Below the pieces are notes generated by a model. That model saw nothing but the letters and a program-made list of their open reading frames with translations, was not told the DNA's origin and did no database searches. Of a DNA stretch of 64,000 bases, positions 6,707-15,594 are shown piece after piece (positions within the stretch are counted from its first letter, which is position 1; each line of letters opens with the position of its first letter). Location: the NCBI GenBank assembly GCA_023228225.1, contig JALOBO010000002.1, positions 1 through 64,000 on the forward strand, written 5' to 3'. Source of the DNA: Clostridia bacterium. GTDB taxonomy: Bacteria; Bacillota; Clostridia; Christensenellales; UBA1242. The translations under genes were made by a program, and so were the position numbers.

Positions 6707-7645
6707 TTATTTTATTGATTTTAATCTTAAATCTTCGCCTTCAATTTTTAAAATAATTGAAGATGATTTATTCATAAGTCTACTAAAAATACGGTCGCCG
6801 TAACGGTCGCGTAATTCTTTGGTTAATAGGTTGCTGTTTATAAATGTAAACGCGCCTTTTTGCATTCTTTCATTAAGCACTAGCCATAAATATTCTAGAG
6901 TAACATTTTTAAGTATTGGCTCTGTTCCCAAGTCATCAATAAACAGTGCATCACAATCTAACACGGGCGATAGGAATTGAGTTTTACTTGCATCAAATGT
7001 GGTATGATATTTTAAAAAGTTGTTATTTAAATTAAAAGCGGTGGTGTAGTATACTGTAAACCCTCGTTCAATAAACGCATTTGCAACACATTCGGATAAA
7101 TATGTTTTGCCTGTTCCAGTATTGCCCGCAATATAAACGGATTTAATTTTAGTGTCAGGATATTTTTGTGTTACGGTGTGTAATTTATCATAAATTTTTT
7201 GCATATTTGCACGCACTGAGTCTGAAAAAATACCAAAATTTACATTATTAAAATTGCGGTCTGGGTTTAAATTCATTCCGCTTAATTTTATTAATTCGTT
7301 CGTAACTGCTTTTTTTAAGCAGGCACACATTTTGTCGTTTACATAACCAGTATCTTGGCATAGTTTACAATTATATTTTGGTTCTAAATCTTTTGGATTA
7401 ATATTGAGGGCATGTAAAACCTGTTCTTTTTTTCTTTTAATATTTTCTAATTCTTCTCTTTCTTTATCTGCCTTTGTTTCTAAAAATTCGATTTTAGCAA
7501 TATTAACAACTAAATTATTTTCTTTTTTATACAAGTCGTAATATAAATTATTTTTGAGTACTTCATCAAGTACTTTTTTAGCATTTAACTTGGCGTTTTG
7601 GCGTGATAATTCCATATTACTTTTAACTTTTTGTAGTATATTCAT
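6707..7645 (-). CDS. dnaC: Replicative helicase loader, DnaC/DnaI-like AAA+ ATPase
   Basis: This 312-residue protein has an N-terminal helical part with a zinc-binding cluster (CKLCQDTGYVNDKMCAC, about residues 118-134) and a C-terminal AAA+ domain with Walker A GNTGTGKT at 174-181 and Walker B LFIDDLGTE (about 233-241), followed by NSNLLTKELRDRYGDRIFSRL with the arginine finger/sensor region. This is the standard build of DnaC/DnaI loaders, which place the ring helicase on DNA at origins. The ATG overlaps the stop of the upstream DnaD-like gene by one base, so the two proteins are probably made together and act together, as DnaB and DnaI do in Bacillus. There are no unusual features. Confidence 0.9.
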   Translation of the reverse strand: MNILQKVKSNMELSRQNAKLNAKKVLDEVLKNNLYYDLYKKENNLVVNIAKIEFLETKADKEREELENIKRKKEQVLHALNINPKDLEPKYNCKLCQDTGYVNDKMCACLKKAVTNELIKLSGMNLNPDRNFNNVNFGIFSDSVRANMQKIYDKLHTVTQKYPDTKIKSVYIAGNTGTGKTYLSECVANAFIERGFTVYYTTAFNLNNNFLKYHTTFDASKTQFLSPVLDCDALFIDDLGTEPILKNVTLEYLWLVLNERMQKGAFTFINSNLLTKELRDRYGDRIFSRLMNKSSSIILKIEGEDLRLKSIK

Positions 7646-9087
7646 TAAACATCTACCTCATCAATATTATCAAACAAAGTTTTTAGTTCTTCCGTTGAAT
7701 AACTTCTTTCTGTAACTTTTGATTTATTAGCATATTCCGCTGTAATTTGCGGGGCACCCTGTGATTTTGCTTTTTCTATTGTATCAACTTTGTTGTTTAG
7801 CCATGTAGATAAAATTTTATTCATATAGGCGAGTGGCTCTCTTTTACCATTTGCTAGTGTTGCTGAATATACGATTAAATCATAATTAAAATGCCATGAA
7901 TTAGTCCAAGTGCGGTAGTAATCGCGGTCAAAACTTGTTACCATTCGCTCTATTCCGCTTGTAGAAAGTATTTCTTTAATTAAATTATCGGTTGCCAGAA
8001 CCCCACTTGTATAGTCATTTAGCATCTCAATAGTAGTTATGCCGAGTTTATAAAATTTTAGAATTGCATTATTCATACCATCAAGCGTACGTATGTTACT
8101 TTTAAAGCAATATGATGCAATTTGTTTAAGCGTATCGGGAGAATAGCCTTTTTGTGTCCAATCCGTAATATAGTTGTCTACGATTGCTTCTACATTTTCG
8201 TAGTATACGCCTATTAATTTATTAATTTCGCGTGCTAAGTTAAATAAGTTATTTTTTTCAGATTCATAATTCTCAATTTCTAGTGCTGAGAATTTTTTAT
8301 TTTCATAATATTTTAGCATTTTTGAATCTAATCGTTCAAATCCGCCTTTGCCTTTTAATTTTTTAGCAGCACATAAAATTGCACCAAGTGTAAAGGACAT
8401 TTCTTTATTCCACTTAATAAACATTTGCATTTCATCAAAATTGGCCGGGCGTTTTAGTTTAAGTGCATTTAACACTTCTTTAATTTCGCCCATATTATTT
8501 TCAAATTCTTTGAGTTTGTTTTCTACGGTTTCGCTAGTAGTAATTCCTTGCATTGCCCAGTTCTTTGCAACAGTTAAAATATAACTGTAACCAACATCGG
8601 CACCTTTTAAATTTATGCAGTACTGCATAACCATAAGTAGTGCTTCGGGTTGAATATGAAATACTTGCATATTATCATAATATTCGCCATATTCATGTTC
8701 ACTAATCATTCTACCTTGTATAATTTGTTGTGCCTGCTCATTAAATGCAGAATATTTTTTAGGATCATATTTTTTAATGCTGTTAAGTGCATTTTTTACT
8801 GGTATATATCTAATTTCTATTGGAGAAGTGTTTAAAATTTGAATAAGCCCTTCTTCTTGCCAATATTTAAAAATGTCTAAAATGTCTTGTTCGCAAAGTC
8901 CAAGAATTTTTGAAAATTTTTCTAATGTGTTGTCGGCGCTATCGCTGTGACCACAGTGATAAAGCCCGTATAAATAAACTTTAACGCACGATTCCGGAGC
9001 ATGCGGTAAGTAATGGTCGATAAATAAATTATCCACTCTGGTGCTGTTATCAATTACTATTTCACTTGAAAACTTACAAAATGCCAT
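7645..9087 (-). CDS. DnaB/DnaD-like replication initiation protein
   Basis: This 480-residue protein is predicted cytoplasmic with no membrane helix. The N terminus (about 15-110) resembles the winged-helix domain of DnaD/DnaB (short helices, LGLCEQDILDIFKYWQEEGLIQI). The middle and C-terminal parts (about 180-260 and 285-345) have the DnaD_2 pattern, ending in IDNYITDWTQKGYSPDTLKQIASYC, close to the YxxxW-x(6)-I-x(3)-A motif of the family. Such proteins remodel origin DNA and bring the helicase loader. The coupled dnaC-like gene immediately downstream strongly supports this. The ribosome-binding site is weak (CGGAGT), about ten bases upstream. Confidence 0.8.
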   Translation of the reverse strand: MAFCKFSSEIVIDNSTRVDNLFIDHYLPHAPESCVKVYLYGLYHCGHSDSADNTLEKFSKILGLCEQDILDIFKYWQEEGLIQILNTSPIEIRYIPVKNALNSIKKYDPKKYSAFNEQAQQIIQGRMISEHEYGEYYDNMQVFHIQPEALLMVMQYCINLKGADVGYSYILTVAKNWAMQGITTSETVENKLKEFENNMGEIKEVLNALKLKRPANFDEMQMFIKWNKEMSFTLGAILCAAKKLKGKGGFERLDSKMLKYYENKKFSALEIENYESEKNNLFNLAREINKLIGVYYENVEAIVDNYITDWTQKGYSPDTLKQIASYCFKSNIRTLDGMNNAILKFYKLGITTIEMLNDYTSGVLATDNLIKEILSTSGIERMVTSFDRDYYRTWTNSWHFNYDLIVYSATLANGKREPLAYMNKILSTWLNNKVDTIEKAKSQGAPQITAEYANKSKVTERSYSTEELKTLFDNIDEVDV

Positions 9088-9138
9088 TTGTGATGAACTC
9101 CGATTGCAAAATATTTATTAAGTAACATTTGTATTTGC

Positions 9139-9144
9139 ATTATA
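9139..9144 (-). promoter_or_regulatory. Extended -10 promoter for the DnaD-like/dnaC operon
   Basis: The minus strand reads TGTTATAAT, an extended -10 element about 50 bases upstream of the DnaD-like start codon. No good -35 lies at 17 bp, as is common with extended -10 promoters. Confidence 0.5.
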
Positions 9145-9224
9145 ACACAAAAACCAAAAGAGCAAAACACATTTTATATTAAAATTTTTAAAATTCATAT
9201 AGTGTTTCTAATTTTAAATGAGCA

Positions 9225-9253
9225 TTGACAAAAATTGTAAGAAGTAATATAAT
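9225..9253 (+). promoter_or_regulatory. Consensus sigma-A promoter
   Basis: TTGACA at 9225-9230 and TATAAT at 9248-9253 are separated by exactly 17 bp, 25 bases before the start codon of the following gene. Both hexamers match the consensus perfectly. Confidence 0.85.
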
Positions 9254-9278
9254 AAATTAAATATAAGGAGAATTAATT

Positions 9279-9701
9279 ATGTTTGTTCAAAGATTGGAAA
9301 ACAAAAAGAAACTTGCTAAATGTGTTGGATTATTTTTAAGTAAAAATATATCAGAAAATAAGCAACCATTTAGGGAGTACTTAAAAAGATATTTAAAAAC
9401 AGAACCAGCAATAGAGTTTATTTTTGGAAATACTAAAAATGAAGCATTGTGGGATACTCATGTAAAAGTAACAGATTATGCTTTAATAATTATAGGAACA
9501 AAAAGATATTATGATTTAAGTTGGCAAGGTTTTATGGCAAGTATATTTGGAGAAGAGTATGTAACTAAACTAAATGAATTTAAAGATTTATACTATAAAG
9601 ATAATATTGTTCGTGAAAAAGAATATGTTTCATTTTGCTCAAAAATGTATTCAGAAGATACCAAAAAAATTATACCAAAAGAAACTATCGAAGAAAAATA
9701 A
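9279..9701 (+). CDS. Unknown soluble protein, 140 aa
   Basis: I do not recognise this protein. It is hydrophilic, has no signal peptide, and is rich in K, E, Y and F. A mixed alpha/beta pattern includes YALIIIGTKRYYDLSWQGF in the middle. AAGGAG lies eight bases upstream of the ATG. It is a monocistronic unit: a perfect sigma-A promoter lies just upstream and a stem-loop terminator follows 29 bases after the stop. A transcription unit this strong for an uncharacterised protein suggests an abundant cytoplasmic product; that is inference. Confidence 0.7.
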   Translation: MFVQRLENKKKLAKCVGLFLSKNISENKQPFREYLKRYLKTEPAIEFIFGNTKNEALWDTHVKVTDYALIIIGTKRYYDLSWQGFMASIFGEEYVTKLNEFKDLYYKDNIVREKEYVSFCSKMYSEDTKKIIPKETIEEK

Positions 9702-9729
9702 AATAATTTAATTTTAATGTATTAAGACG

Positions 9730-9757
9730 AACCATTAATTTTAGTGGTTTGTTTTTT
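9730..9757 (+). terminator. Intrinsic terminator
   Basis: A nine-base-pair stem (AACCATTAA with TTAGTGGTT, one T-G pair) is followed by GTTTTTT. It ends the monocistronic unit upstream. Confidence 0.8.
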
Positions 9758-9821
9758 GCATACCCTAAACATTACGGGCATAGAATATCTTGTTATATAT
9801 AAATAAAAGCAGGAGTAATAT

Positions 9822-11315
9822 ATGAAAAAAAGATTTGCACTACCGATGATGATAATTTTAATCTGCATAATGCTGTTTAGTGGTTGTGGATTTGATGATG
9901 TAGTAAAAAAATATTCTAAAAATATTACTTCGTATAATATTGAGGCACAATATAACGATACAAATCAAACTATATCGGCGGTAGAAACAATTAAATATAT
10001 AAATGGTTATAATGTTCCGTTAAATTATTTAAAATTTAATTTATATCCTAACGCGTTTAGGGAGGGTGCAACATACAAAACTGTTAGTACGCTAGATATA
10101 GCAAAAGCATATCCTAATGGCAATAGTTATGGAGATATAACTATACAATCTGTAAAATTAAATGGTAATAATGTAACTGTAAATGTAGGCGGTGATGACA
10201 AAAATATTTTAACTGTTGAATTCGCCAGCGAATTGTATCCCGATGAGACTAACAATATTGAGATAACATTTATGCTAACACTGCCCAATATAAATCATAG
10301 ATTTGGATACGGGGCAAATACAATAAATTTAGGCAACTGGTATCCTATTGCTTGTGTATATGAAAATGGTGAATTTTTCACAAAGCCGTATTCATATAAT
10401 GGTGATCCATTCTATTCGCAAATTGCTAACTACAAGGTCACATTTACTTGCCCAGAAAGTTATATAATAGCAAATACTGGTGTAATTGAAACCGAAAATG
10501 TTACTAGCGGAGTTAAAACGATAACCGCAAAAGCAAAGGCAGTTAGAGATTTTGCACTTGTGTTATCAAGTAAATATGAAGTTTTATCACAAGAAGTGGG
10601 GGAAACCACAGTAAAATACTATTATTATGATGATGAAAATGCGACCACTTCATTACAAACTGCCGTAGACTCGTTAAATACATTTAATGATTTAATAGGC
10701 ACATATCCATATCACATTCTAAGTGTAGTTGAAACAAATTTTGTTCATGGAGGTATGGAATATCCTAATCTTGTTTATATTTCGGACGCAATTACCGATT
10801 ATCTTGATTACAAAAATGTAATTATACACGAAATTGCACATCAGTGGTGGTATGGCGTTGTTGGCAACAATGAATTTACAGAAGGTTGGCTTGACGAAGG
10901 TTTGACTGAATATACGACATTACTTTTTTATAAATTAAATGCTGGTTACGAACGCGACATAGAAGAAATTGTTAATAATGTGCTAGATTCATATTTATTG
11001 TTTACCGATGTGTATAAACAAGTGTTTGGCACAGTAAATACAAGTATGAATAGAGCATTAGATGAATATACAACAAGCCATGAATATGTGTATATGGCTT
11101 ATGCAAAGGGCATGCTGTTATTTGAAAATCTTAATTCGTTTGTAGGTGATAAAAAGTTTTACATGGCCTTAAAACAATATTATGCTGATAATAAAATGCA
11201 AATTGCTACTCAAACCGATATAGTAGCGGCATTTGAAAAAGCAACCGGTGCAGACTTATCAAGTTTTTTCAACGCTTGGGTTAATGGTACAGTTGTAATA
11301 GAAAATATTAAATAA
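9822..11315 (+). CDS. M1-family zinc metallopeptidase, lipoprotein
   Basis: This 497-residue protein begins with a lipoprotein signal peptide (MKKRFALPMMIILICIMLFSGC, lipobox FSGC near residue 22), so the mature enzyme should be anchored outside the membrane. The catalytic core is complete: HEIAH at 336-340, Glu359 after exactly 18 residues (HExxH-18-E), and a GGMEYPNLV segment at about 309-317 corresponding to the GxMEN exopeptidase motif in a variant form (GGMEY). Family members remove N-terminal residues from peptides using one zinc ion. The protein is shorter than full-length aminopeptidase N and lacks the large C-terminal helical domain. AGGAG precedes the ATG. It is probably used for peptide scavenging at the cell surface. 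Confidence 0.9.
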   Translation: MKKRFALPMMIILICIMLFSGCGFDDVVKKYSKNITSYNIEAQYNDTNQTISAVETIKYINGYNVPLNYLKFNLYPNAFREGATYKTVSTLDIAKAYPNGNSYGDITIQSVKLNGNNVTVNVGGDDKNILTVEFASELYPDETNNIEITFMLTLPNINHRFGYGANTINLGNWYPIACVYENGEFFTKPYSYNGDPFYSQIANYKVTFTCPESYIIANTGVIETENVTSGVKTITAKAKAVRDFALVLSSKYEVLSQEVGETTVKYYYYDDENATTSLQTAVDSLNTFNDLIGTYPYHILSVVETNFVHGGMEYPNLVYISDAITDYLDYKNVIIHEIAHQWWYGVVGNNEFTEGWLDEGLTEYTTLLFYKLNAGYERDIEEIVNNVLDSYLLFTDVYKQVFGTVNTSMNRALDEYTTSHEYVYMAYAKGMLLFENLNSFVGDKKFYMALKQYYADNKMQIATQTDIVAAFEKATGADLSSFFNAWVNGTVVIENIK

Positions 11316-11413
11316 TTAAAAAATACAATAATTTTAATGCATATATTGAAATATATATTTTTTTGTGGTATATTTAAATATAACATAAGTATTTTACAAA
11401 AGTGAGATTTTAT

Positions 11414-12586
11414 ATGCAAGAAAAAAATTATGGGAATATTGATTTTCACATTCATTCAAATTTATCAAAAAATGGTAAATTAAATGTTCAAGAAATTTAT
11501 GACTATGCTTTACAGAATAATATGAGTGCTATTGCCATCACAGATTATTATGCTTTTGATAATTCCATAAAGCTTAAACAACTTGCACATAATTATGGCG
11601 ATAAGATTAAAACTTTTGTAGGGGTGGAAATACCTGTTTTTTGTTATATTAAAGGGGTTAGATGTACCGCTCATTTAATTGCGTTAAATGTAAATGAAAA
11701 TTCTGAAAATTTTGTACATTTAAAAAAACTACTTAAAACTAATTGTTTAAATAAAAAAGCAAATCAAACGTATAATTGGTTTGAATACATTAATGAAAAA
11801 TCAGAAGGAAAGATTATATTTAATAGTGAAGAACGCGAAAAAATAATCAGTGAATTTGGGTATATTACCGATCAGAATTCTGCTATAAATTTACTATTAA
11901 AATATAGACAAATAGGTAGAAAAGATGCTCAAAAAATAACCGATGGAATTGACAAAATTGAAGGTGCTTCAATTAATGCAGTAGATGCAATAACTTTTAT
12001 AAAAGCCACTGGCGGTACAGTTGTGCTTGCACACCCGCTTCAAAGTTTAGAAGATAAATACAAAACTTGTTTTGAAGGTTCTTTTGAGAAAGATATTTTT
12101 AATATGGCAATAGAAGAGCAAGATGAAAAAGAAATTTCTAACCTAAATGGCTGTTTTGCTAAAAATTTAGGTGCAATTTTACAAGAATTAATAACTGGTG
12201 ATTTAAAAGGAATTGATGCTATTGAAAGTGCATATCCAGCAAAATTAACGTACAAGGCAGATGGACAAAAACAGAGAAGTTTGCATCAGTTTGCAAATCT
12301 TTGTTTTAAAGTTGTGGACAAAGTTGCAGAAAATAATAAGTTATATTTAAGTGCCGGAAGTGATTTCCATTCTTATAGTTTTTCTCAAAAAGGTATAGGA
12401 TATGTAAGTAATAATCAAGGTATTAAATACGCAAATATATTAGAAAAATTAGATCCGACACTAAATTATGCGTTAAAAGCACAATATAATATTGATGAAT
12501 GCAGTGTTTTGTTTAAAAAAGAAGAACCGCTATATGTTGAAAAATTTAAGTTAGAAAAAACAGCATTTGCAACAGAAAACATTTAA
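11414..12586 (+). CDS. PHP-domain phosphoesterase-like protein (copy 1 of a tandem pair)
   Basis: The start is the ATG at 11414, after GTGAG; an in-frame GTG at 11402 overlaps that site. The 390-residue protein has PHP metal motifs: DFHIHS (about 10-15), AITDYYAF (about 41-48; the usual TDH is TDY here), a long insert of about 150 residues, VVLAHPLQS (about 201-209) and SAGSDFHS (about 313-320). The domain matches cytoplasmic PHP phosphoesterases related to histidinol phosphatase and the PolIII exonuclease domain, but the insert and the TDY change are unusual. A second PHP gene follows after 133 bases with the same length and layout, so they look like an old duplication. The substrate is unknown. 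Confidence 0.75.
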   Translation: MQEKNYGNIDFHIHSNLSKNGKLNVQEIYDYALQNNMSAIAITDYYAFDNSIKLKQLAHNYGDKIKTFVGVEIPVFCYIKGVRCTAHLIALNVNENSENFVHLKKLLKTNCLNKKANQTYNWFEYINEKSEGKIIFNSEEREKIISEFGYITDQNSAINLLLKYRQIGRKDAQKITDGIDKIEGASINAVDAITFIKATGGTVVLAHPLQSLEDKYKTCFEGSFEKDIFNMAIEEQDEKEISNLNGCFAKNLGAILQELITGDLKGIDAIESAYPAKLTYKADGQKQRSLHQFANLCFKVVDKVAENNKLYLSAGSDFHSYSFSQKGIGYVSNNQGIKYANILEKLDPTLNYALKAQYNIDECSVLFKKEEPLYVEKFKLEKTAFATENI

Positions 12587-12719
12587 AAACAAAGCATGTC
12601 TATTTTTGTTTTAAGTTAATGTATACAAAAATATGAAGAGTGGCATTGCATTTTTTGTCATTTTATGTTACACTTTTATATAAAATACTTTTAAAGTTAT
12701 AAATTAAAAGTGAGAAAAT

Positions 12720-13889
12720 ATGTTGGAATTAAAACCCGTTGGTATTCATGAACATTCTACAATCTCCGATGGTAATTACACCTTAGATGAGTTACATAGT
12801 TTTGCGGAGAAAAATCTAGATTTTTTAATTGTAACCGATCACGATAGATTTAATTATTCTAGTGGAATTTGGGCGGCAGAAGTTTCAGCACGAGTCAACT
12901 GTTTGTTTACTAACTGTAATATTCATTTACTTTCATATATACCTATTGTAGAGCCATTAATAGATGGTACAGAAGATGAAAAACTATTAAGGCAAAAACG
13001 TATATTCGCGCAAAAAGAAAAAATTTATGAAATTGAAAATGTCCTAAGTAAACTTTGTTTAAATGATTTAGAACGCATCACAAGACACTGGTTAAATGAA
13101 ATCACACTTAATTCAAATGGTGATATGACTTTTAGTGATGCGCAAATTACGCGAGTAGCGAAAGAATATCATATTATAAAAAACAAAAATAAAAGAGTAG
13201 AAGACAATTACAATTATAATGCAATTTTACATATGCTCAAAAAAGAGTATAATACACCAACTGAAAACGCAAAAAAATTAATTAGTATTCCAAATTCAAC
13301 TGGAACAACTCACCTACAAGCACAAAATCTTATCAAAATGGTTAATGAAGCGGGTGGTTATGTAATGATTGCGCACCCTTTACTGTTTACAAAAAAAGTT
13401 TTAAGAAAAATAAAATCAAGACCTAAGTACTTTTTACAAAATAACATAGAAATTTTAGAAAAATTGATTACAAATGGTCAACTTTATGGAATTGCCGGAT
13501 TTGAAACAGGATATCCTGCTATTTCATATATCAATCCAATGAGTGAAAATGTAATAACGACTCGTAATTATAGTAATAAAGAATTTAATGCATTATTACA
13601 TTTATCAAAAAAACTTAAATTACATATTTCAATAAGCGATGACCACCATGGTAGAAATGTAATCGGTGATAGGCTTGAAGATGTTGGATATCTTCATAAT
13701 CAGCCTATAATTTATTTTGATTTTTTAAAATTAATAAATCCCAAAATGGCGGAAGAAAGATATAATTATTTAGTAAATAACGAATATATGAAAGCCGGCT
13801 CAAAATTTTATGTTGCACCTGATATAGCATATCAAAAAGAATTTAATAAAGGTATTACCAATGAACAAACAAATACAATTTTAACTTAA
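12720..13889 (+). CDS. PHP-domain phosphoesterase-like protein (copy 2 of a tandem pair)
   Basis: This 389-residue protein has the PHP motifs GIHEHSTISDG (about 8-18), IVTDHDRF (about 38-45), VMIAHPLLF (about 216-224) and SISDDHHG (about 303-310), so all expected metal ligands are present. As in the preceding gene, an insert of roughly 150 residues separates the second and third motifs; similar placement of the insert and the GFETGYPA / AIESAYPA segment just before the last motif suggest paralogy. The sequence AAAAGTGAGA before the ATG resembles that before copy 1. The activity is presumably metal-dependent phosphoester hydrolysis in the cytoplasm; the natural substrate cannot be read from the sequence. 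Confidence 0.75.
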   Translation: MLELKPVGIHEHSTISDGNYTLDELHSFAEKNLDFLIVTDHDRFNYSSGIWAAEVSARVNCLFTNCNIHLLSYIPIVEPLIDGTEDEKLLRQKRIFAQKEKIYEIENVLSKLCLNDLERITRHWLNEITLNSNGDMTFSDAQITRVAKEYHIIKNKNKRVEDNYNYNAILHMLKKEYNTPTENAKKLISIPNSTGTTHLQAQNLIKMVNEAGGYVMIAHPLLFTKKVLRKIKSRPKYFLQNNIEILEKLITNGQLYGIAGFETGYPAISYINPMSENVITTRNYSNKEFNALLHLSKKLKLHISISDDHHGRNVIGDRLEDVGYLHNQPIIYFDFLKLINPKMAEERYNYLVNNEYMKAGSKFYVAPDIAYQKEFNKGITNEQTNTILT

Positions 13890-13916
13890 AAACACCTGTT
13901 AGGTGTTTTTTAAGTT
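13883..13916. terminator. Bidirectional terminator overlapping two stop codons
   Basis: A stem of about 15 bp (core AACACCT-GTT-AGGTGTT, extended by AACTTAAA/TTTAAGTT with one bulged base) lies between convergent genes and includes both their stop codons. Confidence 0.8.
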
Positions 13917-14616
13917 AATCTAAAATTAATTTATTAATAAAAGTTTTTACTTCTTGTGGTATACACTCATCATTTCTAATTGAATTAACTAAATTTTGTA
14001 TTTTCCCGCTGTTTTTTACAGAATTTTTTAAATAAATTCGTATAGAAATACATTTTGCTATATAATCTTCGGGGTAGTCGAAAATATGTTTTTCTACTAA
14101 TTCTTGGGCTTTTTCTAAATCTTTTTTTATACGGAATTTTAAAGAAGCAATAAATTCTTTATCTGCGATGTCTAATTTTTCGCCTTCCAAATCTTTTTTA
14201 AAGTTTTCTATACTTTTTTCTAAACAATCAGTAGCAAAATATAGACTTAATGCTGCTTGTTTATACAATAATGCTTGATATGCTAATATTGCATATGTTT
14301 CCGGAATCGCAGGCAAAGTTTTAACTAAATAATCGTAGTAATATGTGTCGGAATCAATATCTTCTTCTATGCTATTAGCGTATTCTGGTGTGAGTACGAT
14401 ATCGCTAATATTAGGCACGATAGGTTTTTCTATATCAATATTAATATAGCCACAGTTGGCACATTTTTGTAAATGGATAGAAGAAGTTGCTTTATCTAAA
14501 AATTTCACTTTATCCTCTATGCTTGTACTATCAGCGGGTTTAGTTATATGTAGAAAAGATTGCCTGCTTTTTTTCTTGCATACAACACATTCAAAATCTC
14601 TTACTTCCGTTTTCAT
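13915..14616 (-). CDS. Zinc-ribbon, DUF2225-like protein
   Basis: This 233-residue protein has two CxxC pairs near the N terminus (CVVC at about 10-13 and CANCGYINID at about 52-61), which can hold one zinc, followed by helical repeats (LYKQAALSLYFATDCLEKSIENF and similar) that look TPR-like. This layout, a split zinc ribbon ending in KCANCGY followed by a helical domain, resembles DUF2225 proteins of clostridia, whose function is not established. There is no signal peptide. AAAGGAAAGGG precedes the ATG. The gene is divergent from the walJ-like gene. The family call is tentative; the zinc motif is clear. Confidence 0.6.
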   Translation of the reverse strand: MKTEVRDFECVVCKKKSRQSFLHITKPADSTSIEDKVKFLDKATSSIHLQKCANCGYINIDIEKPIVPNISDIVLTPEYANSIEEDIDSDTYYYDYLVKTLPAIPETYAILAYQALLYKQAALSLYFATDCLEKSIENFKKDLEGEKLDIADKEFIASLKFRIKKDLEKAQELVEKHIFDYPEDYIAKCISIRIYLKNSVKNSGKIQNLVNSIRNDECIPQEVKTFINKLILD

Positions 14617-14792
14617 ATCCCTTTCCTTTTGGTGTTAATTGGTTTATTTTACTATTGTAAACAAAAAATGTCAAACATTAGTTTATTTAAACTCTATTTT
14701 TCCCGTATTTGTTTTAATTGACTTGTAACAACGCATAAATTTGTGATATATTTAAATGTAAATAATTTATGTAAATTAAAAGGACTTAGTAA

Positions 14793-15584
14793 ATGGATTT
14801 TTGTTCACTAGCCAGCGGTAGTCGTGGTAATTTAATATATGTAGGCACAGAAAGTACCAAATTGCTTATTGATGTAGGTATAACATGTAAGTCCACAGAG
14901 GATAAATTAGCACAAATTGGCGTAAGCCCTACGGAATTAACCGGAATTTTAATAACTCACGAACATTCGGACCATATTAATGGACTTAAAGTTTTTGCAA
15001 ATAAATATGATATACCGGTATACGCACATAATTTAATTTGGAATGAACTTCATAATAAGACTGGCGGTTTTAAAACTGAACACGATTTTTTTAATTCGGA
15101 TTTTTATATTAATGACATTACTATATCGCCTTTTAAAGTAGAACACGATTCGGTTTATTGCGTTGGTTTTTCGCTTTACAACCAGCAAAAGAAAATTAGT
15201 GTGGTTACAGATTTAGGCATAATTACAAAAGACATTTTGCAAAAAATATCTCAAAGTGATATTATTTTTTTAGAAGCCAACCATGATATAAATATGCTTA
15301 TCAATAATCCCAATTATTCTGCCCAACTAAAACGACGAATACTCTCATCGCAAGGACATTTATCCAATAAAACTTCGGCACAGGCTATTGTAGAATTGGC
15401 AAATACAAATGTCAGACAATTTGTTTTAGCACATTTAAGCGAACAAAATAACACGCCTGAAATTAGTTATAACTGTGTGGCAAATGCCTTACGAGCAAAC
15501 GGAATAGAAGAAGGAAAAGATGTGTTTGTAGATGTGGCAACTCAGCATAAGGTAGGGGCGTTTTTTGTGGTAAAAAATTCATAA
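14793..15584 (+). CDS. walJ: WalJ/YycJ-like metallo-beta-lactamase-fold hydrolase
   Basis: This 263-residue protein starts with MDFCSLASGSRGNLIYV, the signature N terminus of YycJ/VicX/WalJ, and has ITHEHSDHINGLK (about 54-66), VEHDSVYCVGFSL and FLEANHDINML, the further metal-binding parts. Family members are cytoplasmic MBL-fold enzymes linked to the WalRK cell-wall two-component system and reported to have 5'-3' exonuclease activity on DNA in Bacillus relatives. Here no walRK genes lie next to it; instead two CPBP proteases follow 10 bases downstream in the same direction. AAAAGGA precedes the start. The assignment to the family is firm; the specific role here is inferred. Confidence 0.85.
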   Translation: MDFCSLASGSRGNLIYVGTESTKLLIDVGITCKSTEDKLAQIGVSPTELTGILITHEHSDHINGLKVFANKYDIPVYAHNLIWNELHNKTGGFKTEHDFFNSDFYINDITISPFKVEHDSVYCVGFSLYNQQKKISVVTDLGIITKDILQKISQSDIIFLEANHDINMLINNPNYSAQLKRRILSSQGHLSNKTSAQAIVELANTNVRQFVLAHLSEQNNTPEISYNCVANALRANGIEEGKDVFVDVATQHKVGAFFVVKNS

Positions 15585-15594
15585 GGTAGGAAAA

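Noticed and set aside
6618-6803. Plus-strand frame overlapping the end of the helicase-loader gene
   Set aside because: Antisense shadow of the well supported dnaC-like gene.
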